Shown piece after piece: positions 1-8,178 of a stretch of 32,846 nt of DNA. Numbering within the stretch: the first letter of the stretch is position 1; each line of letters begins with the position of its first letter. The DNA comes from an uncultured Erysipelotrichaceae bacterium (GTDB taxonomy: Bacteria > Bacillota_I > Bacilli_A > Erysipelotrichales > Erysipelotrichaceae), in contig CADBEA010000025.1 of the NCBI GenBank assembly GCA_902793635.1, forward strand, positions 1 to 32,846, in the 5' to 3' direction. Below the pieces are notes generated by a model that saw nothing but the letters and a program-made list of their open reading frames with translations, was not told the DNA's origin and made no database searches. A program made the position numbers and the translations under genes.

Positions 1-90
1 CCAGGTGGCTCTCAACTTTCGATATGATGGTTCCCTGAATTCCGTTGTGGTGGCTCCGCACATTTCCGATGTCAGTGCTCCTCAACTCCG
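1..90. mobile_element. Probable IS21-family end remnant
   Basis: Four similar heptamers lie at 5 (GTGGCTC), 27 (ATGGTTC), 50 (GTGGCTC) and 74 (AGTGCTC). They are 22-24 bp apart, about two helical turns. Multiple short repeats with this spacing and a GTGGCTC core are known at the ends of IS21-family elements, where IstA binds. No istA or istB coding sequence is present, because the element would lie to the left of the window. The exact outer end cannot be fixed from the sequence, and the family assignment is by memory of similar ends rather than by alignment. Confidence 0.35.
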
Positions 91-194
91 CCGTATGCAC
101 AAAGATATCAAAAATATCCAAGTAAGTTATCTAGGCCAATTATTACATTATGAATACAGTAGTAATTATTTAGTTATAACGCTTCCAACAGCAT

Positions 195-419
195 TTATTC
201 TGTATCTTTTGTTTTATAACCAAATAATGAATCAATGTATATGTAAGCAAATTGATAGAGATAAGAACTATCTTTTTTTGCGTCAATTGTACCTAAATCC
301 AATTGATCTGTTACATCAGGAATACTATCCCTAAAATTCTTCATTTTAGTCAGATCATATAACATGCTTTCTGGAATAATCTTATCCTGTTGGTTATAGT
401 TCCGATCAGTTGATTGCAT
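195..419 (-). CDS. Possible 74-aa hypothetical ORF or gene remnant
   Basis: This AT-rich reading frame has a charged, Lys/Asp/Asn-rich composition that looks more like coding sequence than the hydrophobic translation of its opposite strand. It starts with MQSTDRN and has no visible Shine-Dalgarno upstream, where only an A/T-rich run is present. Its 5' end overlaps the facing fragment at 410-766, so at least one of the two is broken or not expressed. I do not recognise the protein. A decayed gene piece left beside the insertion-element end is the likeliest reading. Confidence 0.2.
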   Translation of the reverse strand: MQSTDRNYNQQDKIIPESMLYDLTKMKNFRDSIPDVTDQLDLGTIDAKKDSSYLYQFAYIYIDSLFGYKTKDTE

Positions 420-766
420 TTTTGAATCAAACGTTTAAATGTGACATTAGTTTATTTATTGGCAAAACACTATCTGTATATTTATCAGTTCCAACAGAAA
501 AATTCCCAAAGGACGGTTTATCGAATAATGTAATTAAAGAAATACTAAAGTATATTGATGGATATAAAACAGGAACAAAAAGCATATCATTGCAGTTTAC
601 TGAATTAAAAACAAACAACAAAATCATTTATGAGATGCTTGCTGGTAATAAAACAGTTTCTCGCGTAATGAGATATCAGTACATCAATAATAACAACTAC
701 TCATTTAGATGCCGTTTGAGAAATGAATTGTGGCGAATCGATATGGATTCACGCAAAAAAATCTAA
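380..766 (+). pseudogene. AT-rich hypothetical gene fragment, 5' truncated
   Basis: The frame is open from just after a TAA at 377 and reads through a Lys/Asn-rich, coding-like protein of about 118-128 residues to a TAA at 766. The only plausible start is a TTG at 410 with no ribosome site, and codons before it still look coding. I therefore read it as the 3' part of a longer gene whose beginning was lost. The stop lies 6 bp from the end of the convergent helicase gene, with no terminator between. No family is recognised. The composition is far more AT-rich than anything else in the window, which points to foreign origin. Confidence 0.35.
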
Positions 767-772
767 GGAATA

Positions 773-3274
773 TTACAATCCCCCATACTTCTCATAATAA
801 GTTGCCAGGAAAGCCTGTTCCTTGTTTTTGATATTTTCTTTGAACGCATCTGTCATCTGGTTCCAGAGGTTCGGATTGAAGGACAATATATTCAGGTCCT
901 TGGAGTAATAAACGAATCTCTTTCTTTCGAACTTTTCAAATGGATTGGAAAGAATGGAATTCTTTAGTTTGACATCATCATTCAAGAACTCTTTGGTATA
1001 CACACAATTCGGTCTGTCTACCGGCAGATTTCTGTTTAAGCGATCCATATAGAAAGCTTTATACCGTTCCATCAGCTGATCAATTTTCACTTCCCCTTCT
1101 TCATCTGCCAGATCCAGCATACTCAGCATATAGATCAGTTTGAATGAGAATGTCAGCGTGTTCTCATCAATAAAGTCTTCAAAGTCTTTCAAGATGGTCG
1201 TTTCATCATGAACTCCGAGATTGCGTGATGTTCTGATCTTCTCAATGTCATCCTTTGAGAAATACGGCACCATTCGGGAGCCTATTCGCAACTGCAGGGA
1301 ACTGATACTGTTGTCTCTTCTGTACCAGTTCATTAAGGAACTGGTGCCGACATACAGTTCTCTTGCGGCCTGTTCAGGCGAAAGATAGCCACTATATTTT
1401 TCTTCGAATGTCAGAATGTCTATTTCCTGCATAGCCAGTTCTGTCTCATTCAAGCCCAGGATTTCCAGATATTCGTGATTGTTATTATTCTTCACACCCA
1501 TGAAATCTGTATACAGAGGCATTCCCATCAGTGAATTGAAGCACATAGGAGTCATCTTGCCTTCATAGTTGTCAACGACATCAATGACATACAGGCATTC
1601 TTTACCGGGATACTTTCTGACTCCTCTGCCAATCTGCTGGGTATAGAGAACTTTGGATAAAGTAGGTCTTGCCATAACAACGACTTCTGTCTGAGGTGAG
1701 TCCCATCCTTCCGAAATCATCTGACAGGACATAAGAAACTGTATTTCTTTGTTGGCATACTGTTCAAAATACAGATCATTCTTTGGGTTGTTTCCGTATA
1801 CAGCCCTTGCCTCGAATCCTTCCTGACGCATTAGTTTTTCCAGTTTCTGGGCATGCTGAATATTGACGCAGAACACAATACCCTGCTTATAGAAACCGGG
1901 TTTGGGGAAGAAGTATTTCTTCAGTGTTTTAACAATCAGTTCGTTACGGGATTCGACGATCAGTGTTTTCTCCAGATCAGCATAGTTATAGTCTTTTCCG
2001 TTATAGCGGACCATGGACAGATCAATATTGGAAAGTAGTCTGTAGCATCTGATATTGGCAACGATATCTTTATCGATTGCCTCTTTGAGTGTCATGCCGG
2101 TCTTATACTGACCGAAGATATCCTGCAGTTTCTTCTGATCCAGTCTTTCATCTGTAGCAGTCATACCAATCAGGTACTTTGGTGTGAAATACTGCAGTGT
2201 CTTGGCACAGTTGGCTGCCTGGGCATGGTGTGCTTCATCAAAAAGGATATAGTCAAAATAATCAGGCGGTGTCACATGTCTGCGCATGAAAGAGCGGTTA
2301 TACAGTTCAATTGTGATATCCACACCCGTACCAAGCTGCTTGATTCTTTCTTCCCAGTCAGAACAGATCGCGACATTCGGCACCATGATCAGCACCCTGT
2401 GCACCTTGTTCTGCTTTACCAGACTGCGGATATCTTCCAGGCCGATCTGTGATTTGCCGGAACCTGTCGCACATACGATCAGTGATGTATTGATTCCCTC
2501 TGCTCTCGCCTTTTCCAGTTCTTTCAATGCTGTTTCCTGGTGCTCATAAAGGGAGAACGGTCTTGAGCCGCCGACAATATGCGCATTTCGGAAAGTGTTC
2601 TTCTCACCGAGATAAGCCTTGATGCTGTCGATTGCCTGGTCCTTGAAGCGCAGGTTTTCATAAGAAAAACGATATGTCTTGAATCCGAATACTGACAGTG
2701 TATTCTGCTTTTCCAATTGTCTTTGATATGTTTCTTTTGTTACCAGCTGGGGATGGTGATAACGGACACCGTTCTCTTCAATAGCGTAATTGCCCGTATC
2801 TGTTTCGATGACGTAGTCAACAAAGCCGTTTCTGCCTGCTTCAAGAGATAAGGAATATTCTTTCTGAAGATAATTCAGTGCGTCATATCCATATGCTTCG
2901 ATAAAGAGATCTTCAAACACTTTTTCCAGCGGTGTGTTGTCTATATGCGACTTGTCAAACGATCCGCCGTCATCCTTAACCTCAATGCTTTCCGCCTGAT
3001 AACCGATCCATTTCAGGATTTCCTGAGAGATATTCTCGTCCCCTGTGACATAGAAACGATACAGTTTTCCAGCCTTCTCCATCCATTTATTCTGCATTTC
3101 ACAGTATTTGGAATAGTCAAAACAGGTATCTTCATCCTTGCTGTCACAAAGGTCATGATCCAGGATCACATAGATGTCATCACTGAAAAGGACAGAGGAA
3201 TGATGATTCGCATCATAGTAATATTCCTCTGCCAGTTGAAATCCATGTTTTGCAAGATCAGATAAAAGTGTCAT
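773..3274 (-). CDS. DUF559/Vsr-like nuclease - SF2 helicase - HTH protein
   Basis: This 833-aa protein appears to join three activities. Residues ~115-210 resemble a DUF559/very-short-patch-repair type PD-(D/E)xK nuclease: an early Glu (E117), VDY with D153, then IEENG with E167 and a following HH. Residues ~240-570 are a superfamily 2 DEAD/DEAH ATPase: ATGSGKS (269-275), DEAH (346-349), MTAT (371-374), SEGWDSP (521-527) and QQIGRGVRK (546-554). Residues ~640-690 read like a MerR/excisionase-type DNA-binding helix-turn-helix. The remaining ~140 residues are unassigned. Its start codon directly follows the stop of the methyltransferase gene (TAG-ATG), so translation is probably coupled. A restriction-like or DNA-repair role is inferred from the domains. 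The nuclease assignment is less sure than the helicase. Confidence 0.9.
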   Translation of the reverse strand: MTLLSDLAKHGFQLAEEYYYDANHHSSVLFSDDIYVILDHDLCDSKDEDTCFDYSKYCEMQNKWMEKAGKLYRFYVTGDENISQEILKWIGYQAESIEVKDDGGSFDKSHIDNTPLEKVFEDLFIEAYGYDALNYLQKEYSLSLEAGRNGFVDYVIETDTGNYAIEENGVRYHHPQLVTKETYQRQLEKQNTLSVFGFKTYRFSYENLRFKDQAIDSIKAYLGEKNTFRNAHIVGGSRPFSLYEHQETALKELEKARAEGINTSLIVCATGSGKSQIGLEDIRSLVKQNKVHRVLIMVPNVAICSDWEERIKQLGTGVDITIELYNRSFMRRHVTPPDYFDYILFDEAHHAQAANCAKTLQYFTPKYLIGMTATDERLDQKKLQDIFGQYKTGMTLKEAIDKDIVANIRCYRLLSNIDLSMVRYNGKDYNYADLEKTLIVESRNELIVKTLKKYFFPKPGFYKQGIVFCVNIQHAQKLEKLMRQEGFEARAVYGNNPKNDLYFEQYANKEIQFLMSCQMISEGWDSPQTEVVVMARPTLSKVLYTQQIGRGVRKYPGKECLYVIDVVDNYEGKMTPMCFNSLMGMPLYTDFMGVKNNNNHEYLEILGLNETELAMQEIDILTFEEKYSGYLSPEQAARELYVGTSSLMNWYRRDNSISSLQLRIGSRMVPYFSKDDIEKIRTSRNLGVHDETTILKDFEDFIDENTLTFSFKLIYMLSMLDLADEEGEVKIDQLMERYKAFYMDRLNRNLPVDRPNCVYTKEFLNDDVKLKNSILSNPFEKFERKRFVYYSKDLNILSFNPNLWNQMTDAFKENIKNKEQAFLATYYEKYGGL

Positions 3275-3874
3275 CTATTTCTTTCTAAGAATCACATTCA
3301 GCCACTGTTCTGCTTTACGGCCTGGTCTTACATCCGCAGTTATTCTCTGCTGAACGACTTCAAAACCACCGACCGCATCCAACAGCGTCTGGAATCTTTC
3401 TTCATTCAGATCAGTAAAGTACCTGCCGTTGCGGTATCCTTCAAAATCACCATATTTAAACGACACATACAGAATGCCATCTGTTTTCAGTGCTTTATAC
3501 AGACGTGTCATAATATCCTGCAGCTCATTGTATGGAACATGGAGAATCGACGCGCAGGCAAAGATACCGTCATATTTGTCCGTCTCATCTAGTTCCTGGA
3601 ACAGCATTTGCCGCACCGGAATACCGGCTGTCTCAGTGGCAATACGGACCATTTCCTCAGATCCGTCGATTGCTTCCACACGGTATCCCTTCTGCAGAAA
3701 ATAGCGGCTGTCCCGTCCGGCACCGCAGCCAAAATCCAGAATCAGCGCACCCGGCTCCAGAAAACTCAGGAAAGCATCCTGAATATCAGAAAACTCCAGA
3801 TCCACCGTGCTGCCGGCAAACTGAGCGGATTTCTCATTGTAATAATTCAGTGTCGTTTTAATATCGTCTGACAT
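3275..3874 (-). CDS. Class I SAM-dependent methyltransferase (TehB-like)
   Basis: This 199-aa protein shows Rossmann-type motif I, ILDFGCGAGRDSRYF, at residues ~43-57, followed by the acidic ribose-binding turn VEAIDGSEEM, then FACASILHVP (motif II/post-II region) and DGILYVSFKYG. The order and length fit small class I methyltransferases of the TehB/UbiE kind. No target-recognition domain is visible, so a DNA substrate is not indicated by the protein itself. GAGGTAAAT precedes the ATG. The gene begins 7 bp after the Sel1 gene and ends flush against the helicase start, making it the middle of a co-transcribed set. It could be a modification partner of the nuclease-helicase or a small-molecule methyltransferase; the sequence does not decide. 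Confidence 0.88.
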   Translation of the reverse strand: MSDDIKTTLNYYNEKSAQFAGSTVDLEFSDIQDAFLSFLEPGALILDFGCGAGRDSRYFLQKGYRVEAIDGSEEMVRIATETAGIPVRQMLFQELDETDKYDGIFACASILHVPYNELQDIMTRLYKALKTDGILYVSFKYGDFEGYRNGRYFTDLNEERFQTLLDAVGGFEVVQQRITADVRPGRKAEQWLNVILRKK

Positions 3875-3881
3875 ATTTACC

Positions 3882-5396
3882 TCAATTCAGTATTCCGGTT
3901 TCTTCGTAATCTTCCTCTTCTTCCGGTTCTTCCCTGTTTCTCTTCTTTGGTACCTTCACAGTGAAATCACCTTCAAACCAGGCAACACGATGGCCAAAGA
4001 GATACAGTTCTGTGCCTTCAACACGGTTGAACAGGATGCTTTCTGCTTTTGACGTTCCCTTCAGACTGCTTTGTCCTTCAAAGGTGACAGAGATTTCTCT
4101 GTGCAGGTCACAGTAGTGTGCTTCCGGCAATAACAGTAAAATCGGCAGTCCTTCCGGATCATAGTCATCCGGCTGGAAACGGAAGGTCAGCTTCAGTTTG
4201 CCGTCCTTCTGCTTCTTCGCCTTCATGATCACCGGGTAGTTGCAGAATTGAAGATCCGGCAGGAAGTCCATCGGGTTATCGTAGTGAACTGTTTTTACCG
4301 GTTTCTGGTAGGAAGAATTCTGCAGCGCTTCCAGCAGGGATGTACCGATCTGCAGCATGGTGCTCTGATCCCCTACTTCTTCGCCCGTTTCCATTCTGCT
4401 CTCCATGGCGAATCTGGCCAGCAGATAGTAGCGGTATGCCATATCCGGATCATACATCTGATCAATACCCTGCATAAACAGGTCACCCATGCGCAGGGCT
4501 ACTTCAGGAAGTGATCCAAAGGAAGGATCTTCTGTGAAGGTTCTGTATTCCGTCGTATATAATTCGCGGATCATGGCGGCCGCGGCTGTTTCGTTCTTCT
4601 TCACGCCGTAGCCGTTCATGTACATATCAGCCAGCAGGTATCTTGCCTGCGAACTGCCGGACATGGCCGCAACAGACAGATGCTCTCGTGCTTTTTTATA
4701 GTTTGGTTCACCGTTGTTCGCTCTGCCGTAGAATTCAATGATGCCCAGTTGTTCGGCAGTGAGCGGATCACCGTTGATTTTGTATGATTTCTCAAGGTCT
4801 TTGGCGATCTGCTTCCAGTCGGCGTTCTCAGGATCCTGGTGCGTGAAAGCGATTCTCACTTTTACCTCCTGAGGCATCAATTCCTCGAAGAAACGTTCAC
4901 ATTCCTCCAGTAGTTCCTTTTCATCCCGGTTTGGCTTCTTATCTGCCGAAGCCCAATGGTTCGCAAACAGCAATGCTTCATAGGGAGTCAGAGTCCATTC
5001 CGACAGTGGCTTCTTCTGGTTCTCACGGAAGTTGAGAATGATACCGTAAATTGACTCTATATCAATTTCCGGATTGCTGGTGTATTTTTCCTCGATCTGA
5101 TCGCAGACTTCCACTAATACGTCATATTCATTCGGCACAATTGGAGTACCAAAGTGATGTATGTTCCCCGTCTGGACGACACCCATTTTCAGAAGCTTGT
5201 AAAACATCTGCATCCATTCTTTCTCAAAATCAGGTTCATCCATACCGTTCAGAAAGGCTTCCTCGATATCTGACAGTTTTAAGAAATAGGAACCAACCGG
5301 CCAGCTTTCGGGCAGCCCGGCCCGGTTAATCAGTTCCTGAAAATCAATTTCATAGCGGCTAAATGCTTTAAGTGCTTCTCCAATTGTGTAATCCAT
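3882..5396 (-). CDS. Sel1-repeat (TPR-like) protein
   Basis: This 504-aa soluble protein has Sel1-type repeats at roughly residues 215-345. One reads ARYLLADMYMNGYGVKKN with the usual YG.GV spacing, and a degenerate second one includes MGDLFMQG and AYRYYLLAR. The N-terminal ~200 residues and the beta-rich C-terminal ~130 residues are unassigned, and the end is a Glu-rich tail. A GTG nine codons upstream is possible, but AGGAGA (5409-5414) sits inside that extension and serves the ATG at 5396, so I take the ATG. Sel1 repeats mediate protein contacts; the partner is unknown. The gene lies between a small ORF and the methyltransferase in the same direction with short gaps. Confidence 0.8.
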   Translation of the reverse strand: MDYTIGEALKAFSRYEIDFQELINRAGLPESWPVGSYFLKLSDIEEAFLNGMDEPDFEKEWMQMFYKLLKMGVVQTGNIHHFGTPIVPNEYDVLVEVCDQIEEKYTSNPEIDIESIYGIILNFRENQKKPLSEWTLTPYEALLFANHWASADKKPNRDEKELLEECERFFEELMPQEVKVRIAFTHQDPENADWKQIAKDLEKSYKINGDPLTAEQLGIIEFYGRANNGEPNYKKAREHLSVAAMSGSSQARYLLADMYMNGYGVKKNETAAAAMIRELYTTEYRTFTEDPSFGSLPEVALRMGDLFMQGIDQMYDPDMAYRYYLLARFAMESRMETGEEVGDQSTMLQIGTSLLEALQNSSYQKPVKTVHYDNPMDFLPDLQFCNYPVIMKAKKQKDGKLKLTFRFQPDDYDPEGLPILLLLPEAHYCDLHREISVTFEGQSSLKGTSKAESILFNRVEGTELYLFGHRVAWFEGDFTVKVPKKRNREEPEEEEDYEETGILN

Positions 5397-5456
5397 AGAT
5401 GTTTTTTTTCTCCTGTTATTCACTATTCTACAGTGATTTATTCTTTACACAGAAAA

Positions 5457-5624
5457 TCAGATGATTTTCTGTTTCTTTGCCTCAGCAATGACCTCTTCAT
5501 CGCTCATGGATGCCACTCTGGCAAGATCCATGACAGCCATCGGCATTTCCATCATGGCTGTTCCGTAATACTCTTCCAGTTCTTTTCTTACTTCTTCAAT
5601 GTCTTTTTCATCCGGTCTGTTCAT
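5457..5624 (-). CDS. Small 55-aa acidic protein
   Basis: This short, highly charged protein begins MNRPDEKDIEEVRKELEE and ends AEAKKQKII. The middle holds a Met-rich stretch, YYGTAMMEMPMAVMDLARV, then SDEEVIAEA, and it is predicted helical. GAGG (5633-5636) lies 8 nt before the ATG at 5624. A second ATG two codons earlier sits too close to that site. The start is 10 nt after the stop of the 164-aa gene, so the two are probably coupled. I recognise no family; composition and placement suggest a real co-expressed small gene. Confidence 0.7.
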   Translation of the reverse strand: MNRPDEKDIEEVRKELEEYYGTAMMEMPMAVMDLARVASMSDEEVIAEAKKQKII

Positions 5625-5634
5625 TTTCATATCC

Positions 5635-6129
5635 TCATTGTTTCATCATAGCGAACATCGCGTCCGGTGGAAAACAGTACTCCGCGTCGCATATATAACC
5701 GCGCAGCCACAGTGTCCCTTCGACATTGCGCAGATACAGTCCTTTCGGAAAGGCATCGTCTTTTTCCAGCGGCTCCGACAATACCGTGACCGCCGCGTCC
5801 GGTGCCGCATGCCGACTGAGAACAGCATCCAGGCTGGCCGGTTGCTCCTTCCAGGCAAGCCGCAGGAACAGGCCGGTGTTTGCTGGACAGGGTTTCAGAT
5901 GCTCTTGTGAGAGCCGCGAAAAGATTTGCGGCAGCGTGGCTCCTTCCGCAAAGCCAAGCTCCCGCAGGGACAGGATCCGGACGGTGATGTCTTCTGCTTC
6001 TTCCGTTATAAAGGCCGGATGAGCGAAGTATTCTTCCGCGTAGTGATTGATCTGTATACCGTTCCTATGGAGAATCTCTTCGATCTGCTCTTTTGGAAAT
6101 GGCTGGGCGTGTACGGTGATTTCTTTCAT
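5635..6129 (-). CDS. Conserved-looking hypothetical protein, 164 aa
   Basis: This soluble protein has no signal peptide or membrane segment. Visible landmarks are SLRELGFAEGATLPQIF, LKPCPANTGLFLRLAW, and a C-terminal part GLYLRNVEGTLWLRGYICD. I have an impression of similar proteins in Clostridia, but no function or domain name can be given. The ATG overlaps the NUDIX stop as ATGA, which ties the two genes into one transcript, and the 55-aa gene follows after 10 nt. G+C content is visibly higher than in the helicase end of the same operon. Confidence 0.75.
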   Translation of the reverse strand: MKEITVHAQPFPKEQIEEILHRNGIQINHYAEEYFAHPAFITEEAEDITVRILSLRELGFAEGATLPQIFSRLSQEHLKPCPANTGLFLRLAWKEQPASLDAVLSRHAAPDAAVTVLSEPLEKDDAFPKGLYLRNVEGTLWLRGYICDAEYCFPPDAMFAMMKQ

Positions 6130-6665
6130 ATGTTTTCTTTTTCTGCCAGGATCTCTTTGGCTCTTTTCAAGACGGGCACTTCCCGGTTACTGATCAGTCT
6201 GCCCAGTTTTGTCTTCCGGCTTTCTTCATAGGCGGCCAGTGCCTCATGGTAAGAAAGCTTTCGTACGGTCAGATGAAAACTGTCGATTTCATCTTCCGTC
6301 AGGTGTCTTCTGCCAAAGGAAGTCACCCGGCAGAGATAATAGTGGTTGATATTGTGGCGGTGAATCAGATTGTAATAGTCACTGACAATACCGATCTTCG
6401 TCAGAATCTGAACCTCCGCTCCGAGTTCTTCTTTCAGTTCCCGGTGCAGGGCCGCTTCCAGTTCCTCGCCTGCCTCCACCCCGCCGCCGGATGTTTCGAT
6501 CAGTTCCGCTTTGCCGAAGTCGTCGTCCCTCTCAATATGGGCAAAGTAATAGTATCCTTCTTTATCAACGACAATAGCCCGGACAATCGTGCGGTCATGG
6601 TCAATGCCGGTAAACGGCCATTCTTCATCTTCTTGTGATAAATACAATTCATCCTGTGGTTTCAT
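6126..6665 (-). CDS. NUDIX hydrolase
   Basis: The Nudix box is complete: GGVEAGE, seven residues, then RELKEELGA, matching G-x5-E-x7-REUxEExGU at residues ~59-82. This is the Mg-binding catalytic motif of enzymes that cleave nucleoside diphosphates linked to another moiety; the substrate cannot be read from sequence. The protein has 179 residues from the second of two adjacent ATGs. AGGCGG stands 6 nt before that one and only 3 nt before the first. It is the first gene of the minus-strand operon, with a TATAAT box at 6696-6701, and it overlaps the next gene by ATGA. Confidence 0.9.
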   Translation of the reverse strand: MKPQDELYLSQEDEEWPFTGIDHDRTIVRAIVVDKEGYYYFAHIERDDDFGKAELIETSGGGVEAGEELEAALHRELKEELGAEVQILTKIGIVSDYYNLIHRHNINHYYLCRVTSFGRRHLTEDEIDSFHLTVRKLSYHEALAAYEESRKTKLGRLISNREVPVLKRAKEILAEKENI

Positions 6666-6695
6666 CATTTACCGCCTATTGCCTGTCAGTCTTTT

Positions 6696-6701
6696 ATTAT
6701 A
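6696..6701 (-). promoter_or_regulatory. -10 box for the NUDIX-to-helicase operon
   Basis: A perfect TATAAT on the minus strand lies about 31 nt before the NUDIX start. No good -35 hexamer is seen at 16-18 bp and there is no TG extension, so the promoter is plausible but not certain. It sits between the end of the broken hydrolase gene and the operon. Confidence 0.4.
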
Positions 6702-6723
6702 CCCGTCTTTTCGATACTCTGAT

Positions 6724-7249
6724 TCAGTCTTTCAGGAAGTCTACGATCATTTTCTTCTCTTCGTCGCTCAGGAAGTTCATATGTCCCCTGCCTTCAAGAA
6801 GATACGTCTCACAGTCAGGAATGATCTGCTTCGCCCTTTCGATCACACCCGGACCGGGAAACAGGCAGTCTTTTTCCGCTGCCATGACAAGTGTCGGTGC
6901 TTTGCAATGACGCATCAGGCCGGCGGAAACATCGGCCGTAGTCATAATTGAACGCGGACAGTGAAGTCTCAGCACTCTTGCCGGGATGGCCGATCGTATC
7001 GACAGCGTAGATATGAAAGTCATCCTACAGGAAGTCACAGGCCAGCAGATTGTAGGCAGTCGTCGCATTGCCGCCATGGAACACCAGCAAAGGCTCCTTC
7101 GTCAATGTTCCCGTTTCAATCAGATGGGTCCTTCCGAAGGACGTATTCACATAGACATCCTGATACGTCCGGTCCAGCCGCTTCAGCTGTTCGTCATACA
7201 GTGCCAGGATCTTTCGTTTTCCTGCTTCACTGTTATAGATCGTCTTCAT
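6724..7249 (-). pseudogene. Broken alpha/beta hydrolase
   Basis: The N-terminal part starts MKTIYNSEAGKRK at an ATG that overlaps the upstream gene's stop (ATGA at 7246-7249). It reads to LLVFHGGNATTAYN, the oxyanion region, and then meets an in-frame TAG at 7025-7027. The same frame continues after that stop as DDFHIYAVDTIGHPGKSAE, a standard alpha/beta hydrolase strand. At about 6960 the frame changes and sequence jumps to APTLVMAAEKDCLFPG and LEGRGHMNFLSDEEKK, the acid and His ends of the fold. The central ~100 residues with the catalytic Ser elbow are missing. One nonsense codon plus a deletion/frameshift make this non-functional. Confidence 0.85.
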
Positions 7250-8067
7250 TCTTTCCGGACCTTTTCCTGCCGATAAACCATATTGGCGCACTTCCCGTCG
7301 TTTCTATTCATCCCATCATCTGCCGCTTTGGCAAACAGACAGTTGGCTGCCATGATATTACCAGCCGGTATTCCCTCAAAGGAAGGATCCATGACCTCTT
7401 CACAAAGACTGATCATTTCATCGAGGATCTCTTTGCCGCCGAAATTGTGCGGATGGGAATACAGCACCTGATCATACAGGTCACTGTATTTCTCTCTGAA
7501 TTCCTTCAGACTATCCCGGTACTCCTCAATCGTCGTACTTTCGTTCAGCTGTATGAACGTGGCGGAATTGCAGGCATCGCCAAACAGAACAATCCGGTCT
7601 TCCACAAACAGCGCGCAGTGTGAGCCCTGCGTATGTCCGTACATCGGCAACATCCTCACATGATACCCGCCCAGATGAAATACTGTCTCAGGCACATAGG
7701 TACAGACCTGCTCTTCCCGTAATTCAGGGATCAGATTGTCATAGGATACGTCTTCACCCTGGCTGGACAGATAACCGGCTCTTGCGTCCTTGCCGGAGCT
7801 GCGCAATGTCAGTTCCTTATCATTTTCCGGAACAGAGATCAAAGCGAATTCACCGGCACCGCCGACATGATCCAGATGACCATGTGTTGCGACAACCGTA
7901 ACCGGCAGATCTGTCAATGATCTGACATATTCCCACAGACTGCCAAGACCCAGACCGGTATCCACCAGCAGTGCCTGCTCATTGCCAACCGCAAGATAGG
8001 CAAAGACATTGCCGGGGCAGCGGATGCGGATCAGTCTTTCCGTGATCTGTTCATTCGTAAAGGTCAT
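7246..8067 (-). CDS. Metallo-beta-lactamase-fold hydrolase
   Basis: The protein has 273 aa, the usual size for this superfamily. The metal-binding motif THGHLDH lies at residues ~61-67, with a further metal His in GHTQGSH (~144-150), the bridging Asp in LFGDACNS (~162) and a last His near YSHPHN (~204-208). These residues predict a di-metal hydrolase for thioesters, lactones or similar, with the substrate unknown. AAGAGGTG stands about 8 nt before the ATG. The broken hydrolase is directly downstream with an overlapping start, so the two once formed an operon. Confidence 0.9.
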   Translation of the reverse strand: MTFTNEQITERLIRIRCPGNVFAYLAVGNEQALLVDTGLGLGSLWEYVRSLTDLPVTVVATHGHLDHVGGAGEFALISVPENDKELTLRSSGKDARAGYLSSQGEDVSYDNLIPELREEQVCTYVPETVFHLGGYHVRMLPMYGHTQGSHCALFVEDRIVLFGDACNSATFIQLNESTTIEEYRDSLKEFREKYSDLYDQVLYSHPHNFGGKEILDEMISLCEEVMDPSFEGIPAGNIMAANCLFAKAADDGMNRNDGKCANMVYRQEKVRKE

Positions 8068-8166
8068 ATATGTTCACCTCTTCATGTTTTATTACTATCA
8101 GTGTATGATGAATCGGGATATTTGTTGACGGCATTTTATCTATATATGATTCCTGATAAGTATGGT

Positions 8167-8172
8167 TATAAT
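8167..8172 (+). promoter_or_regulatory. TATAAT box right before the phosphoesterase start
   Basis: TATAAT ends 6 nt before the ATG at 8179, so transcription from it would begin at or near the start codon. TTGACG at 8125-8130 is too far away to be its -35 (36 bp), and the TATGAT at 8145-8150 is only 14 bp from TTGACG. No clear ribosome site precedes the ATG. The real promoter is therefore undecided. Confidence 0.3.
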
Positions 8173-8178
8173 GAAGAC

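Noticed and set aside
5-334. Plus-strand open frame through the left edge
   Set aside because: It runs across the IS-like repeats and then through a hydrophobic, low-complexity translation of AT-rich DNA, with no ribosome site; it appears to be a chance frame.
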